The notes: generated by a model from the letters alone, not told the origin. A stretch of DNA of 64,000 nt from Nocardia vinacea NBRC 16497 (GCF_000308835.1 NZ_BAGN01000177.1:1-64000), one strand, 5' to 3'. Shown: positions 17,688 to 26,319, counted from the stretch's first letter. Program-made: numbers and translations.

Positions 17688-18545
17688 GTGACTGATCCAG
17701 GCAGGCGAGCGGACCCGAATGCGCTGCGCTTTCTCATCGGCCGAGAGCTCAAGGCGGCCCGAGAGGTAGCCCGCATATCCCAAACCCAGGCAGGGAAGCA
17801 GCTTGACTGCACACCGACGAAGATCAACTACCTCGAGAATGGGCGAAACTCCCAGGACCCCGCCGAGGTGACTGTTCTACTCAAGTACTACGGTGCCGAC
17901 CTCGCGCATATCGAGCGAATCGCCGCCCTGGCTGGCCAAGCCGATCAAACCACCTGGTGGGCACCGTTCGGAGGAGCCTTCCCCAACTGGTTTAAGACCT
18001 TCGTCGGCCTTGAGGGGCTTGCCGAGAGCCAGTTCAGTTACACCTCGATGCACCTGCCCGGCCAGCTCCAGACCGCCGACTACGCCCTGGCGTTGCTCGA
18101 AGGACATCTTCGCGTGTCACCCGCGGACGCACCCGCCGTTGTCCGAGGACGAATGGCCCGTCAGCGCCTCACCGGCGACCCGCCACTACAGCTGCGGGCT
18201 GTGATCGAGGAGTATGTGCTCGACCGGATCGCCGGCGGCCCCGAGATCATGGCCGCCCAGCTGAGGCACCTTCTCAAGATGATGGAGGTGCCAACAGTCG
18301 AGCTGCACATCATGCCTGTTGCAGTGCCTGTCCATGACGGACTCGACGGCGACTTCATCGTCCTCAACTTCGATGCAGCGCGAAGCATCGGCTACGTCGA
18401 ATACCCTGCTGGCGCCCTCTACGTGCAAGACGAAGACCAAGTAGAACTCTATAAGATGGCTACTGACCGGCTGTGCAAGCGGGCGCTGTCCACCACCGAC
18501 TCCGCCCAAGCCATCGAGCGCCGGTTGGCAGCCCTTGAGAAGTAG
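17688..18545 (+). CDS. XRE-family regulator with DUF5753 domain
   Basis: This is a 285-residue Cro/C1-type regulator. The helix-turn-helix lies at about residues 18-70 (ARISQTQAGKQLDCTPTKIN, YLENGR). The DUF5753 domain shows the usual FVGLEGLAESQFSYTSMHLP, PGQLQTADYALALL and DQVELYKMATDRL blocks. GTG 17688 is the start because GGAGG sits 8 bases upstream. It is followed 9 bases on by a DUF397 gene, the usual partner. Such pairs are numerous in actinobacteria and have been compared to toxin-antitoxin or developmental regulators. It may control the divergent orphan operon. Confidence 0.9.
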   Translation: MTDPGRRADPNALRFLIGRELKAAREVARISQTQAGKQLDCTPTKINYLENGRNSQDPAEVTVLLKYYGADLAHIERIAALAGQADQTTWWAPFGGAFPNWFKTFVGLEGLAESQFSYTSMHLPGQLQTADYALALLEGHLRVSPADAPAVVRGRMARQRLTGDPPLQLRAVIEEYVLDRIAGGPEIMAAQLRHLLKMMEVPTVELHIMPVAVPVHDGLDGDFIVLNFDAARSIGYVEYPAGALYVQDEDQVELYKMATDRLCKRALSTTDSAQAIERRLAALEK

Positions 18546-18554
18546 GAGTTGGAG

Positions 18555-18899
18555 ATGAACACCGCAGACCGCCTCCCCTGGCGGAAGTCAACGTTCAGCG
18601 GTAACGGGGAAGGCTGCGTTGATGTTGCACCCGCGAGCGACGGAGTCTTCGTTCGCCACACCAAGCACCACGACCACGGCGTCATCAAGTTCACCCATGC
18701 CCAGTGGGCAACGTTCCTCACCGAAGTCCGCACAGAGACCCCCTCAGCAAACGGTGCGGCCACCGTCAGGCAGGACGGCACGGACACGGCGCTTTCCTCC
18801 GATGACGTCGAACTGCGCTTCAACGACACCGAGTGGACGGCTTTCCTCGCAGGTATCGCCGAAGGCGAGTTCAATTTCCATCTCACCGCCGCCAGCTAG
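18555..18899 (+). CDS. DUF397-domain protein
   Basis: This 114-residue protein opens with the DUF397 signature LPWRKSTFSGNGEGCVDVA and FVRHTKHHDHGVIKFTHAQW. A second, weaker copy of the last part of the motif (VELRFNDTEWTAFLAGI) follows, so the protein looks like a duplication. ATG 18555 has TAGGAG upstream. DUF397 proteins normally sit beside XRE-DUF5753 regulators and may bind them. Confidence 0.9.
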   Translation: MNTADRLPWRKSTFSGNGEGCVDVAPASDGVFVRHTKHHDHGVIKFTHAQWATFLTEVRTETPSANGAATVRQDGTDTALSSDDVELRFNDTEWTAFLAGIAEGEFNFHLTAAS

Positions 18900-18930
18900 T
18901 TCTGACTCGACCTCTGAGTTCGCGTGCCCC

Positions 18931-19917
18931 TTACGCCCGCGAGTGAACAGATTGGTGGAATTGCCATGCGTCGGCGATGATGTCGGCGAGGTCGGGCCGC
19001 TGCGGTTTCCAGCCGAGTTCACGTTGCGCTTTTTCACTGGAGGCGATGCACACCGCTGGGTCGCCGGGGCGGCGTCCTTCGATGCGTACGGGGAATTCGA
19101 CTCCGGTGACTTCGCGGACTGTGTCGAGGACTTGTTGGTTCGAGTGCCCTTGGCCGTTGCCGAGGTTGAAGATGTCGTGGCGTCCCGGCTCGACGAACTC
19201 GAGAGCGAGTAGGTGGGCGGCCGCGAGGTCGGCGACGTGGATGTAGTCGCGGATGCATGTGCCATCGTGGGTTTCGTAGTCGGTGCCGAATAGCGTGAAC
19301 GTGTCACGCTGGCCATCGGCGGCTTGCAGCAGGATCGGTATCAGATGCGATTCCGGTTCGTGCCGTTCACCCAGATGGACCCCGCCCGCGGTGAGGACCG
19401 CTCCGGCAGCGTTGAAGTAGCGCAGCGTTGCCGCACCGAGGGTGTCGGAGGCACCGCATTCGCCCGCGATGAGCTGATCGACCGTAGCTTTGGTTGCTGC
19501 GTATGGGTTCTTGGGCCGGACTTCGGCGGTTTCGTCGAAGGCGGTGGTGCCGTCGCCGGTGTACATCGATCCTGTGCTGGAGAAGATGAGGCGGGAGACC
19601 CCCGCGGTGCGGATCGCGCGCAGTAGTGCCAGTGATCCTTCGATGTTGTTGTGCCAGTACTTGTCTGGGTTGCTGACCGATTCGGCGACTTCGATGCTGG
19701 CGGCGAAGTGCAGCACGCCGTCGAACCGGGCTTCGGGGGTGAGGATATCGGCGACCTGGTGGACCGACATCTCATGAAATCGAGCCGCGGTGGGCAGGTT
19801 GGACTCGAACCCAGTGGAGAGGTTGTCGATGATCTCGACCTCGTGGCCAGCGTCGACGAGCTGGTGGGCGACGACGGAGCCGATGTATCCGGCACCGCCG
19901 GTGACGAGCAGCTTCAC
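18931..19917 (-). CDS. galE: UDP-glucose 4-epimerase
   Basis: This 328-residue short-chain dehydrogenase-type epimerase interconverts UDP-glucose and UDP-galactose with bound NAD. It shows GGAGYIGS at the N-terminus, the catalytic Ser/Tyr/Lys set (FSSTGSMY, NPYAATK) and the substrate-binding LRYFNAAGA stretch. GTG 19917 is chosen because the frame beyond has no Rossmann sequence and GAGGAGG lies 11 bases upstream. It is the last gene of the P450 operon, 28 bases after the methyltransferase, suggesting that the pathway uses a UDP-hexose. A housekeeping role is an alternative. Confidence 0.93.
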   Translation of the reverse strand: MKLLVTGGAGYIGSVVAHQLVDAGHEVEIIDNLSTGFESNLPTAARFHEMSVHQVADILTPEARFDGVLHFAASIEVAESVSNPDKYWHNNIEGSLALLRAIRTAGVSRLIFSSTGSMYTGDGTTAFDETAEVRPKNPYAATKATVDQLIAGECGASDTLGAATLRYFNAAGAVLTAGGVHLGERHEPESHLIPILLQAADGQRDTFTLFGTDYETHDGTCIRDYIHVADLAAAHLLALEFVEPGRHDIFNLGNGQGHSNQQVLDTVREVTGVEFPVRIEGRRPGDPAVCIASSEKAQRELGWKPQRPDLADIIADAWQFHQSVHSRA

Positions 19918-19945
19918 AGAATTCAAATCCTCCTCGGTTGCAGTG

Positions 19946-20752
19946 CTATTCAACAATTCCGGTGGCGACGATATAGCCCTTGGGATCGCGCCACACCTGG
20001 CTTGGATGGCTAGTGAACCAGCGGTGGATGTCGGTGGCGACGTCGGCGAGGATGGCGTCGCGGTGTGGGCTGTCGGCACCGACGCCGCAGAAGGAGGCCA
20101 TGGCCTCGGCGAAACGGATCAGCGGCGCTGCGGTGTCGAAGACGAGGGCGTTGTCGAAGCGGTTGATGCTCACCGTGGTGAAGACCTCGGCCATCATTTC
20201 CGGAAGGCTGTCGGAGTTGACGCTGTTAGCCAGTTCCGCGACGGGTTCCAGTCCGTAGCTGCGGGCGTGGGCGGCGACGAGATCGCCTGTGCGGCTGCAT
20301 GTTCGCGCGTGGTTGACAGTGAGGACCACCCTGCCGCCGGGGCGGGTGATGCGCTGGAATTCCCGCAGCGCGGCCACAGGGTCTGGTACGTGGTAGAGCA
20401 TGTGCCGGGCGGTGGTGCGGTCGAACTCGCCATCAGCGAACGGGAGCCGGGTGGCGTCGCCGTGTACTGCTTCGACGCCGTTGATCGCGGTGGCGGCTGC
20501 GATCATTGCCGCGGAGTTGTCGACGCCGACCAGGCGGCCACGGTGACCGGCTTCGGCGAGGTGGGCGAGGAACCGGGCGTCGCCACAGCCGATATCGGCC
20601 AGCGACTGTGTCTCGGCCAGGTCGAGGACGGCTAGGACTGCGGCGACTGGATCGTCGGGGTGCTCGCTATGGCGGGCGTGGGTGTCGATGCGCGTTTGCA
20701 GCGGTGTGGTCGAGGAGTATTCGGAGTTCAAGGAGGGGGTGCTGGTGCTCAT
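19946..20752 (-). CDS. Class I SAM-dependent methyltransferase
   Basis: This is a 268-residue methyltransferase. Motif I is LADIGCGDARFLAHLAEAG, followed by an acidic loop (VGVDNSAAM), GDATRLPFADGEFD and HMLYHVPDPVAALREFQRI (post-I and motif II). The substrate is not predictable from sequence. It sits 8 bases after the amidohydrolase gene within the P450 operon and probably methylates a pathway intermediate. Confidence 0.85.
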   Translation of the reverse strand: MSTSTPSLNSEYSSTTPLQTRIDTHARHSEHPDDPVAAVLAVLDLAETQSLADIGCGDARFLAHLAEAGHRGRLVGVDNSAAMIAAATAINGVEAVHGDATRLPFADGEFDRTTARHMLYHVPDPVAALREFQRITRPGGRVVLTVNHARTCSRTGDLVAAHARSYGLEPVAELANSVNSDSLPEMMAEVFTTVSINRFDNALVFDTAAPLIRFAEAMASFCGVGADSPHRDAILADVATDIHRWFTSHPSQVWRDPKGYIVATGIVE

Positions 20753-20760
20753 CGGCGGGT

Positions 20761-21954
20761 CTACTCCTCGGTGGTGGGGACGGCGACGGGGTAATGCAGA
20801 TTTCCAGCGGTCATGGCCAGGATCGGGGTAGCGAGCACTGTCAGATCCCGGCGGGGGTCGCCCGGGACAGCGATAAGGTCGGCGGACCGCCCGGCGGCGA
20901 GCGTACCGGTGCTGTGGTCGATGCGGAGCGCTTCTGCAGCCCGGCGCGTGGCCAGATCGATCACCTCCGCCGGAGCGAGACCAAGGTCGAGGTAGGTGGG
21001 TAGCGAGCGGGCGTACTTGTTGTACGGGGTGCGCGGAATGCCGGCATCGGTACCGGGCACCAATCGCACGCCAGCACCGAGCATCACGGTCAGCTGTTCA
21101 CGGCGCACCGCCCATGAGAGCCGACCTCGCGCGGCCATAGCTTCGTGGTTGATGGTGGGACACACCATGATCCGCTGTGCGGCGATGGCGTTGACGAGGC
21201 CGAGATCGAAGTCGAATCCGCCGTCGTCGGTCATCCATGTGCAGTGCTCGATCGAGTCGACGCCCACGTCGACCGCCTGGCGGATCCCCGTGGTGCCGTG
21301 CGCGTGTGCGGCTACCGGTAGCCCGTGGTCGCGGGCGGCGGCCACGACCACGCGCAGCTGGTGGTCGCTTAACTGTGGTTCGTAGGGTGAGCTGGTCCCG
21401 CTGACGGTGAAGCCTCCGGTCACCATGACCTTGATCCATTCCGCGCCGCGTGTGGCGTTGGCGGCCACGAGGCTTGCGATCTCGGTGTCGGTGGTGACCG
21501 CGCCGCCGAGGCTGTAGCAGTGCCCGCCCGGAATCGTCAGCGGGATAGTGGCTTTCAGTACGCGGGTGGGTGGTGTGGTGGTGGCGAAGGTGTCGCTGTC
21601 GACGTAACGCGGCGCGCCGAGGTCGCGCACTGTGGTGATGCCCGCGGCTGCCAGCTCGCGCAGTGCGTGCCGGATCGTCGCGGCGACCGCGAGACGCGTG
21701 TCATGTTGGATCGCGGGCCGTGGGTGCACCGCGCACCCGAAGGCCAAGTGCACATGCGCGTCGATCAACCCGGGCAGGATCGTCGACCCGCGCAGTCGGA
21801 TCCGCTCAACACGATGCCCACTCCAGTCTGATGGCTGCGCTTCGGTGGCTCCTACCCAGGCGATTCTGTCGTCGGTGGTGACCACCGTGCCCGGTGAATG
21901 CAGTTCACCGGTTCCGGTGAGGACACGGTCGGCGTCGATGATCCGAACGCTCAC
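20761..21954 (-). CDS. Imidazolonepropionase-like metal-dependent amidohydrolase
   Basis: This is a 397-residue TIM-barrel amidohydrolase. Metal ligands are visible in order: HxH in LIDAHVHLAFG, Lys in GAEWIKVMVTGG, His in VAAHAHG, His in SIEHCTW and Asp in VPGTDAG. The N-terminal beta-sandwich part (IIDADRVLTGTGELHSPGTV) is typical. The family hydrolyses cyclic amides, peptides or related C-N bonds. The GTG start at 21954 overlaps the cupin stop (GTGA). In this operon it may open or hydrolyse a ring or amide in a precursor. Confidence 0.88.
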   Translation of the reverse strand: MSVRIIDADRVLTGTGELHSPGTVVTTDDRIAWVGATEAQPSDWSGHRVERIRLRGSTILPGLIDAHVHLAFGCAVHPRPAIQHDTRLAVAATIRHALRELAAAGITTVRDLGAPRYVDSDTFATTTPPTRVLKATIPLTIPGGHCYSLGGAVTTDTEIASLVAANATRGAEWIKVMVTGGFTVSGTSSPYEPQLSDHQLRVVVAAARDHGLPVAAHAHGTTGIRQAVDVGVDSIEHCTWMTDDGGFDFDLGLVNAIAAQRIMVCPTINHEAMAARGRLSWAVRREQLTVMLGAGVRLVPGTDAGIPRTPYNKYARSLPTYLDLGLAPAEVIDLATRRAAEALRIDHSTGTLAAGRSADLIAVPGDPRRDLTVLATPILAMTAGNLHYPVAVPTTEE

Positions 21955-22298
21955 CGAAGGGCCTGCGGTGTTGTGGCGGTGTGGCGGTCCGAGTCGGCGA
22001 ACACCTCGATCACCAGCGTGCCCGGCGCGATAGTGGCCCCGTGGGGTTGCTGGTCGGCGAGGCTGAAACTCTCACCGGCGCTGATCGTTCGGGTTTCGGG
22101 GCCGAGGCTCAGCTCGACGCTGCCGCAGATCACCACACCGATCTGCGGGCCGTGTCGATGGCACGGCACCGTCGCCCCGCTGGGGAATGACCAGAGCACC
22201 ACCTGCCCGTGCTCGCTGGCAAGCAGATGCCCCCGGCCTCCCGGGTACGCGGTGTCGATACTCGGGAGCTGGTGCACCCAGTCGGGCCATTCATCCAT
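21951..22298 (-). CDS. Small cupin-fold protein
   Basis: This 115-residue single cupin has motif 1 as PCHRHGPQIGVVICGSVEL and motif 2 as QQPHGATIAPGT. The usual G-x5-HxH pattern is present as CHRHG with a later His. It could be a small metal-dependent enzyme such as an epimerase, isomerase or dioxygenase, or a ligand binder. It overlaps the nucleotidyltransferase-like gene by 8 bases and the amidohydrolase by 4. Confidence 0.8.
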   Translation of the reverse strand: MDEWPDWVHQLPSIDTAYPGGRGHLLASEHGQVVLWSFPSGATVPCHRHGPQIGVVICGSVELSLGPETRTISAGESFSLADQQPHGATIAPGTLVIEVFADSDRHTATTPQALR

Positions 22299-23451
22299 GC
22301 GCGGGTCTCCTTGCGGTCGATGGGGTCACGGCGGCGGGGCCGTGATAGTCAGCAACGGGTTGCGCACCGAAGTTGTGCGGTCCGAGCCAGCCGTAATAAT
22401 CGCGGCGCAGGGCCTGCACGTGCTGGCGCAGCACCCTGTCGGGGTGATCGATGCCGCGGTTGAACTCCACCGGCGATATCCGCATCAACGATTCGAGCGC
22501 CCCATGGGCGGTGGTCAGGGTTTCGGGATCGATCGCTTCCGCAATCACGTGCAGTGCTGCGGCGGCAGAGCATCGGAACTCGGGTGGTCCGTACAGGATG
22601 ATCGTCGCTGCCAGCACCGCGTGCTGGAATCCGTCGAGCAGGTGCGCGCGGCGGCGGCAGGTATGCAGCGTCGCGATCAGTTCGTGATGACCGGCCGCAA
22701 CGCCGAACAGCGCACACGCTGACGCCATGACCAGCTTGTATGCCCGCTCGGTGGGGATCGGCAGCTGTCGGTCGTGCTCGCGGGCCGCTACTAGGGCGGC
22801 GACCGTGTCACGGTCGAGCAGTTCGCACACCGCCGGATCGTTGGGCAGGTCGCTGTAGCGCTGCGGACCTTCGTCGCCGCGCGCCGCGACCGCGCGCAGC
22901 GCCTCCAGCACTGTCTTGATGCGCCACGGGCTGGCTCCAGGCGGGCTGTCGGGACAGTAGATCGTCGCCAGTTGATGAGTAATCCCTTCCAGTCCTTCGC
23001 GTTTACCGATTCGCGGGGCTGCGACCCCGGTCAGGGCAGCTCCGGATAGCGGGCGAGCGGCGGCGTGGTGCAGGTCTGCGCCGAACCGGCCCGCCACCCG
23101 ATGCAGATGCGAGCGCCCTACAATGAACACGGTGGTGTCGATGTCGGGGTGGCACTCGAGCACGCTGAGCGCGAACTTCTGCACGCACGCTTGGATGTCG
23201 GCTGGCTGGTCGACGACGGTGATCAGGTCGACGTCGGAGGCAAGGGTGAACGCTCCCACGCGATGTCGGACTGCGGGCTCCCCGCGCGCCAGCGAGCCGG
23301 ACACGCACACACTCACCGTGTGGCCGAGGTGGGTGTGTGCGCAGTCGCGCACCGTGGCGGTGTAGATGTCGAGGTGCTGGTTGACCTGTGCGCGGACGGT
23401 CGACGGGATGCTCGCGCTGTGGGTGAACCAATCGTGCACGGTGCCGGTCAT
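22291..23451 (-). CDS. Nucleotidyltransferase-fold protein
   Basis: This 386-residue protein has a recognisable NTase core near the N-terminus: VSGSLARGE (Gly52-Ser53) followed by SDVDLITVV with Asp73 and Asp75, the metal-binding pair of the polymerase-beta-like fold. The remaining ~290 residues are mostly helical and unassigned. The family transfers NMP groups to small molecules, RNA or proteins. Here, between an oxidoreductase and a cupin, adenylylation or nucleotidylation of a pathway intermediate is a reasonable guess. It overlaps both neighbours (ATGA upstream, 8 bases downstream). Confidence 0.7.
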   Translation of the reverse strand: MTGTVHDWFTHSASIPSTVRAQVNQHLDIYTATVRDCAHTHLGHTVSVCVSGSLARGEPAVRHRVGAFTLASDVDLITVVDQPADIQACVQKFALSVLECHPDIDTTVFIVGRSHLHRVAGRFGADLHHAAARPLSGAALTGVAAPRIGKREGLEGITHQLATIYCPDSPPGASPWRIKTVLEALRAVAARGDEGPQRYSDLPNDPAVCELLDRDTVAALVAAREHDRQLPIPTERAYKLVMASACALFGVAAGHHELIATLHTCRRRAHLLDGFQHAVLAATIILYGPPEFRCSAAAALHVIAEAIDPETLTTAHGALESLMRISPVEFNRGIDHPDRVLRQHVQALRRDYYGWLGPHNFGAQPVADYHGPAAVTPSTARRPAHG

Positions 23452-24308
23452 GGCGGGCCTCCGGCCGCGTCGATGATTGCCGACATTTCCTGACTTCCCA
23501 GGCCAGCGGCCATCGCCGCGTCGAACCGGTCGGCGACCGCTGCGAGCACTGCCGGGACCTGATCACCGAGCGCTGCCAGGGTGTAGTGCACATCTTTGGC
23601 CAGGACCGCCAAGGCGCAGTTTGTGAGTGGGTGTGCGCCGCTGAGCATCGCCTCGCCGTACGCCGCCGTGACCGGCGCAGCCCATCCGTGCTGTGCCCAC
23701 ACCTCGATCAGTTGGTGGCGGTTGAGACCGAGCGTGGTTGCGGCGGTAAGTGCTTCGGCGAGTGCGGTCAAGATGGTCGCCGCAAGCGCGTTGTTGAGCA
23801 GCTTGACCACCGCCGTCGCCGCGGCGCTCTCGACGCGGATTACATCGCGGGCGACCACACGAAGCAGCGAGTCGGCCACAGCGAGGTCGGCCGTCGAGCC
23901 CGTGACGAATGCCACCAGCGCGCGGTTTATAGCCCCGGGGCGGCTGCCGGTCACCGGCGCCAAGACGGCTCGGGCTCCTGAACCGGTTACCTCACGCATC
24001 CACTGGTCGGCGTATTGCGGTGAGAGCGTAGAGCTTTCGATGGCAATCGCACCATCGGCCGTCTCGAGTGCGCCGTCCTGCCCGAACCACACCGCCCGGG
24101 AGGCTGTGTCATCGTGCACGAACGACCAGACCGCAGCCGCACCTTCAGCGGCCTGGGCTGGGGAGGCGCACACGATCGCGGGCCCGTCGATCGCTGCGGT
24201 GGTGCGGTTGTAGCGACGCAGTTCGAAACCGTGAGCGTGCAGGGTATTCGCGACGGCATTGGCCATGATCCCGGCGCCGAGTACCGCGACGGTGTTCGAC
24301 TCACCCAT
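23448..24308 (-). CDS. 6PGDH / 3-hydroxyisobutyrate dehydrogenase-like reductase
   Basis: This 286-residue NAD(P)-dependent enzyme has the nucleotide-binding motif VAVLGAGIMANAVANTL at the N-terminus, unusual in having Ala where the family has Gly after GIM. The substrate-domain helix AVVKLLNNALAAT carries the family's conserved lysine. This superfamily includes beta-hydroxyacid dehydrogenases and imine reductases. In this operon, next to a P450/ferredoxin pair, an imine- or keto-reducing step is plausible. It overlaps the ferredoxin gene by 8 bases. Confidence 0.82.
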   Translation of the reverse strand: MGESNTVAVLGAGIMANAVANTLHAHGFELRRYNRTTAAIDGPAIVCASPAQAAEGAAAVWSFVHDDTASRAVWFGQDGALETADGAIAIESSTLSPQYADQWMREVTGSGARAVLAPVTGSRPGAINRALVAFVTGSTADLAVADSLLRVVARDVIRVESAAATAVVKLLNNALAATILTALAEALTAATTLGLNRHQLIEVWAQHGWAAPVTAAYGEAMLSGAHPLTNCALAVLAKDVHYTLAALGDQVPAVLAAVADRFDAAMAAGLGSQEMSAIIDAAGGPP

Positions 24309-25050
24309 CGTGGCCTGCCTTCACGTACAGCAGCCACACCATCGTGGGAGCGAACTCGGCCCGGATCTCCAACTGCGGGTATCGGGCGGCGATGTCGGCC
24401 GAGGCAATGCAAGCGTCGACCTCGGCATGTGCGGCCGCTCGGGCGGCCAGCGGTTTCGCGGTCACCGAAACCTGGCGCGCTCCAGGGGCATGCCGGGTGG
24501 CGAACACCCGGGTCGCTGGATGAGTGGCCACCGTCGCGATCGAATGGCCGATATCGCGGCGGACCGCCAGGCACATCGGCTTGGTGAGGCTTTCCCAGCA
24601 GCGCTCCAGCCGCAGCACGCCGGTGTAGATGAAGTGCTGGTCCACCCACGAATCCACCGTGCGGGCCTCCGCATCCAGTGCCAGATATCCCGCCGCGACC
24701 AGCGCTCGCAGCCCCGGGTTCTCGGCAGCGGCGCGCATCGCATCGGGGAAGGAATCGACCAAGCGCACCTGTCCGCTGTGCTTGCCTGCCTCGGCCTGGG
24801 CATCGGTGCCAGAAGGACCCAACGTGACGATCGGTGCATCCACACGAAACACCGCTGGCGGCTGCCCGCACACCGTGATCGCCTCGTTCGGACAGCACGC
24901 AGCAGCCGCACGCGCCCGTTCGATCCCTATCGTGGTGCCATCGACGGCACGGGCAGCGCCATCGGCGAGCTGTAGATGAGGGCTGGCGATCGGCAAACAC
25001 ACTCCGGTACCCGCACAGCGGTCGCGGTCGATGATCAGTCTCGCGTCCAT
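24301..25050 (-). CDS. P450-type ferredoxin fused to an unknown C-terminal domain
   Basis: This is a 249-residue protein. Residues 1-65 form a small 3Fe-4S-type ferredoxin: DRCAGTGVC and then AAACCPNEAI with the typical C-P. Most P450 ferredoxins stop at 60-70 residues. Here about 180 residues follow (LGPSGTDAQAEAGKHSGQVR to MVWLLYVKAGHDG), an alpha/beta domain I do not recognise. It overlaps the P450 gene by 16 bases and is very likely its electron donor. The extra domain may bring a further activity or a docking surface. Confidence 0.8.
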   Translation of the reverse strand: MDARLIIDRDRCAGTGVCLPIASPHLQLADGAARAVDGTTIGIERARAAAACCPNEAITVCGQPPAVFRVDAPIVTLGPSGTDAQAEAGKHSGQVRLVDSFPDAMRAAAENPGLRALVAAGYLALDAEARTVDSWVDQHFIYTGVLRLERCWESLTKPMCLAVRRDIGHSIATVATHPATRVFATRHAPGARQVSVTAKPLAARAAAHAEVDACIASADIAARYPQLEIRAEFAPTMVWLLYVKAGHDG

Positions 25051-26219
25051 GCCACGTCCAATCGTTCGAGGGAACGCACCACGCGGCCGTGCCGCCAGAT
25101 CCCGCCGTCGGCGGGGTCCGCCAGGCGCAGCCCCGGCAGCCGGGTGGTGAGGATCTCCAGGGCGGCGCGGGCTTCCAGACGGGCCAGGCCCGCGCCGACG
25201 CAGTAATGGGTGCCGTGTCCGAACGCCAGATGCGCGATCTTCGCGCCGCGATCGAGCACGAGGTCGTCCGGATGCTTGAACACCTTCGGGTCGCGCCCGG
25301 CGGCGTGCATCGCCGGAATCACCGCGTCCCCTGCCCGCACCAGCACCGGCCCCAGCTGCACATCCGCAGTCGCGACCCGAGTGAAGCCGCCACCCACCCC
25401 GACCGGCACGAAACGCAGCAACTCCTCCACTGCCGCTGAGATCGCGTCCGGATGTTCGACGAGCTGCTGATAGTGGCGCGGCTCGCGCAGCAACGCGAAC
25501 AGCGCGCTCGACAAGAACACTGTGGGTGATCCCCGGCCGCCAATCAAGCAGGCGATGATCAGGTTCAGCACTTCATCATCGCTGCGCGCGGACTGTCCGA
25601 GCATGCTGAACAACCCGTTCGGGCTCTCGACACCGATCGCCCGTGCCAGCGCCTCGCACGTACCCCGCGCAGCCGCCAAGGTTTCGGCGGTGGCGTCTCG
25701 CGCGGTGAGCGCATCACCAAGCGCGAACACCTCATCACGGAAATGTTCTGGTACACCGAACATTTCGCACACCACCGCCGCCGCGAACGGCTCGGCAAAG
25801 CCGGAGACGATATCGGCCGGTTCCCCGGCTACCTCCAGCTCATCGACCAGGTCGGCCGCCAGCGCGGTAACGGCCGGAGCCATCGCCGCGACCTGGCGTG
25901 GCGCGAACATGCCCGCGATCCTGGTGCGCAGTTCGGTGTGCCGGGGTGGATCCGTTGCCAAGATCGCCGACGGCGGAAGCACTTCGGTCGAAAGGCGCGC
26001 TATCTGCGGCTGGTTCGCCTGTTCCCGCGAGAACAGCGGATCGGCCAGCACCTGCCGCACCAGGGCATGGTCAGTCACCAGCCACCCTTGCGCACCGCTG
26101 GGTAGCTCCACCGCGATGATCGGCCCGCAGTCGCGGTAGTCCGGTTCCAGATCCAGCGTGTGGGTCTCCCCGAACGGGTACCGCAGCGGACACTGGGTTG
26201 CCGGTTGATCGTGGTTCAT
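25035..26219 (-). CDS. Cytochrome P450 with unusual I-helix
   Basis: This 394-residue soluble P450 starts at ATG 26219 behind AAGGAG. The heme-binding loop is FGHGTHYCVGAG with Cys340. The ExxR motif is EELLR (265-269). The oxygen-activation motif of the I helix, normally AGxET or similar, reads GGRGSPT (227-233), so neither the acid nor the paired threonine is in place by my alignment. Some P450s with altered pairs do non-classical chemistry. It leads the biosynthetic operon and is divergent from an XRE regulator. Confidence 0.92.
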   Translation of the reverse strand: MNHDQPATQCPLRYPFGETHTLDLEPDYRDCGPIIAVELPSGAQGWLVTDHALVRQVLADPLFSREQANQPQIARLSTEVLPPSAILATDPPRHTELRTRIAGMFAPRQVAAMAPAVTALAADLVDELEVAGEPADIVSGFAEPFAAAVVCEMFGVPEHFRDEVFALGDALTARDATAETLAAARGTCEALARAIGVESPNGLFSMLGQSARSDDEVLNLIIACLIGGRGSPTVFLSSALFALLREPRHYQQLVEHPDAISAAVEELLRFVPVGVGGGFTRVATADVQLGPVLVRAGDAVIPAMHAAGRDPKVFKHPDDLVLDRGAKIAHLAFGHGTHYCVGAGLARLEARAALEILTTRLPGLRLADPADGGIWRHGRVVRSLERLDVAWTRD

Positions 26220-26300
26220 CAGGACACACTCCTTCGTTTGACGCCACGAGTGAGAACCCAGCCGCGTCAACGGAATTCGTCGAGATGTGGACTGGTGACG

Positions 26301-26319
26301 ATTCGATCGAATATCGAAT
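26301..26319. promoter_or_regulatory. Palindrome cluster between P450 operon and XRE gene
   Basis: ATTCGATCGAAT is a perfect 12-base palindrome, followed at once by a third half-site ATCGAAT. It lies in the 198-base divergent region and is a natural candidate operator for the XRE regulator at 26418. Binding is inferred. Confidence 0.5.
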
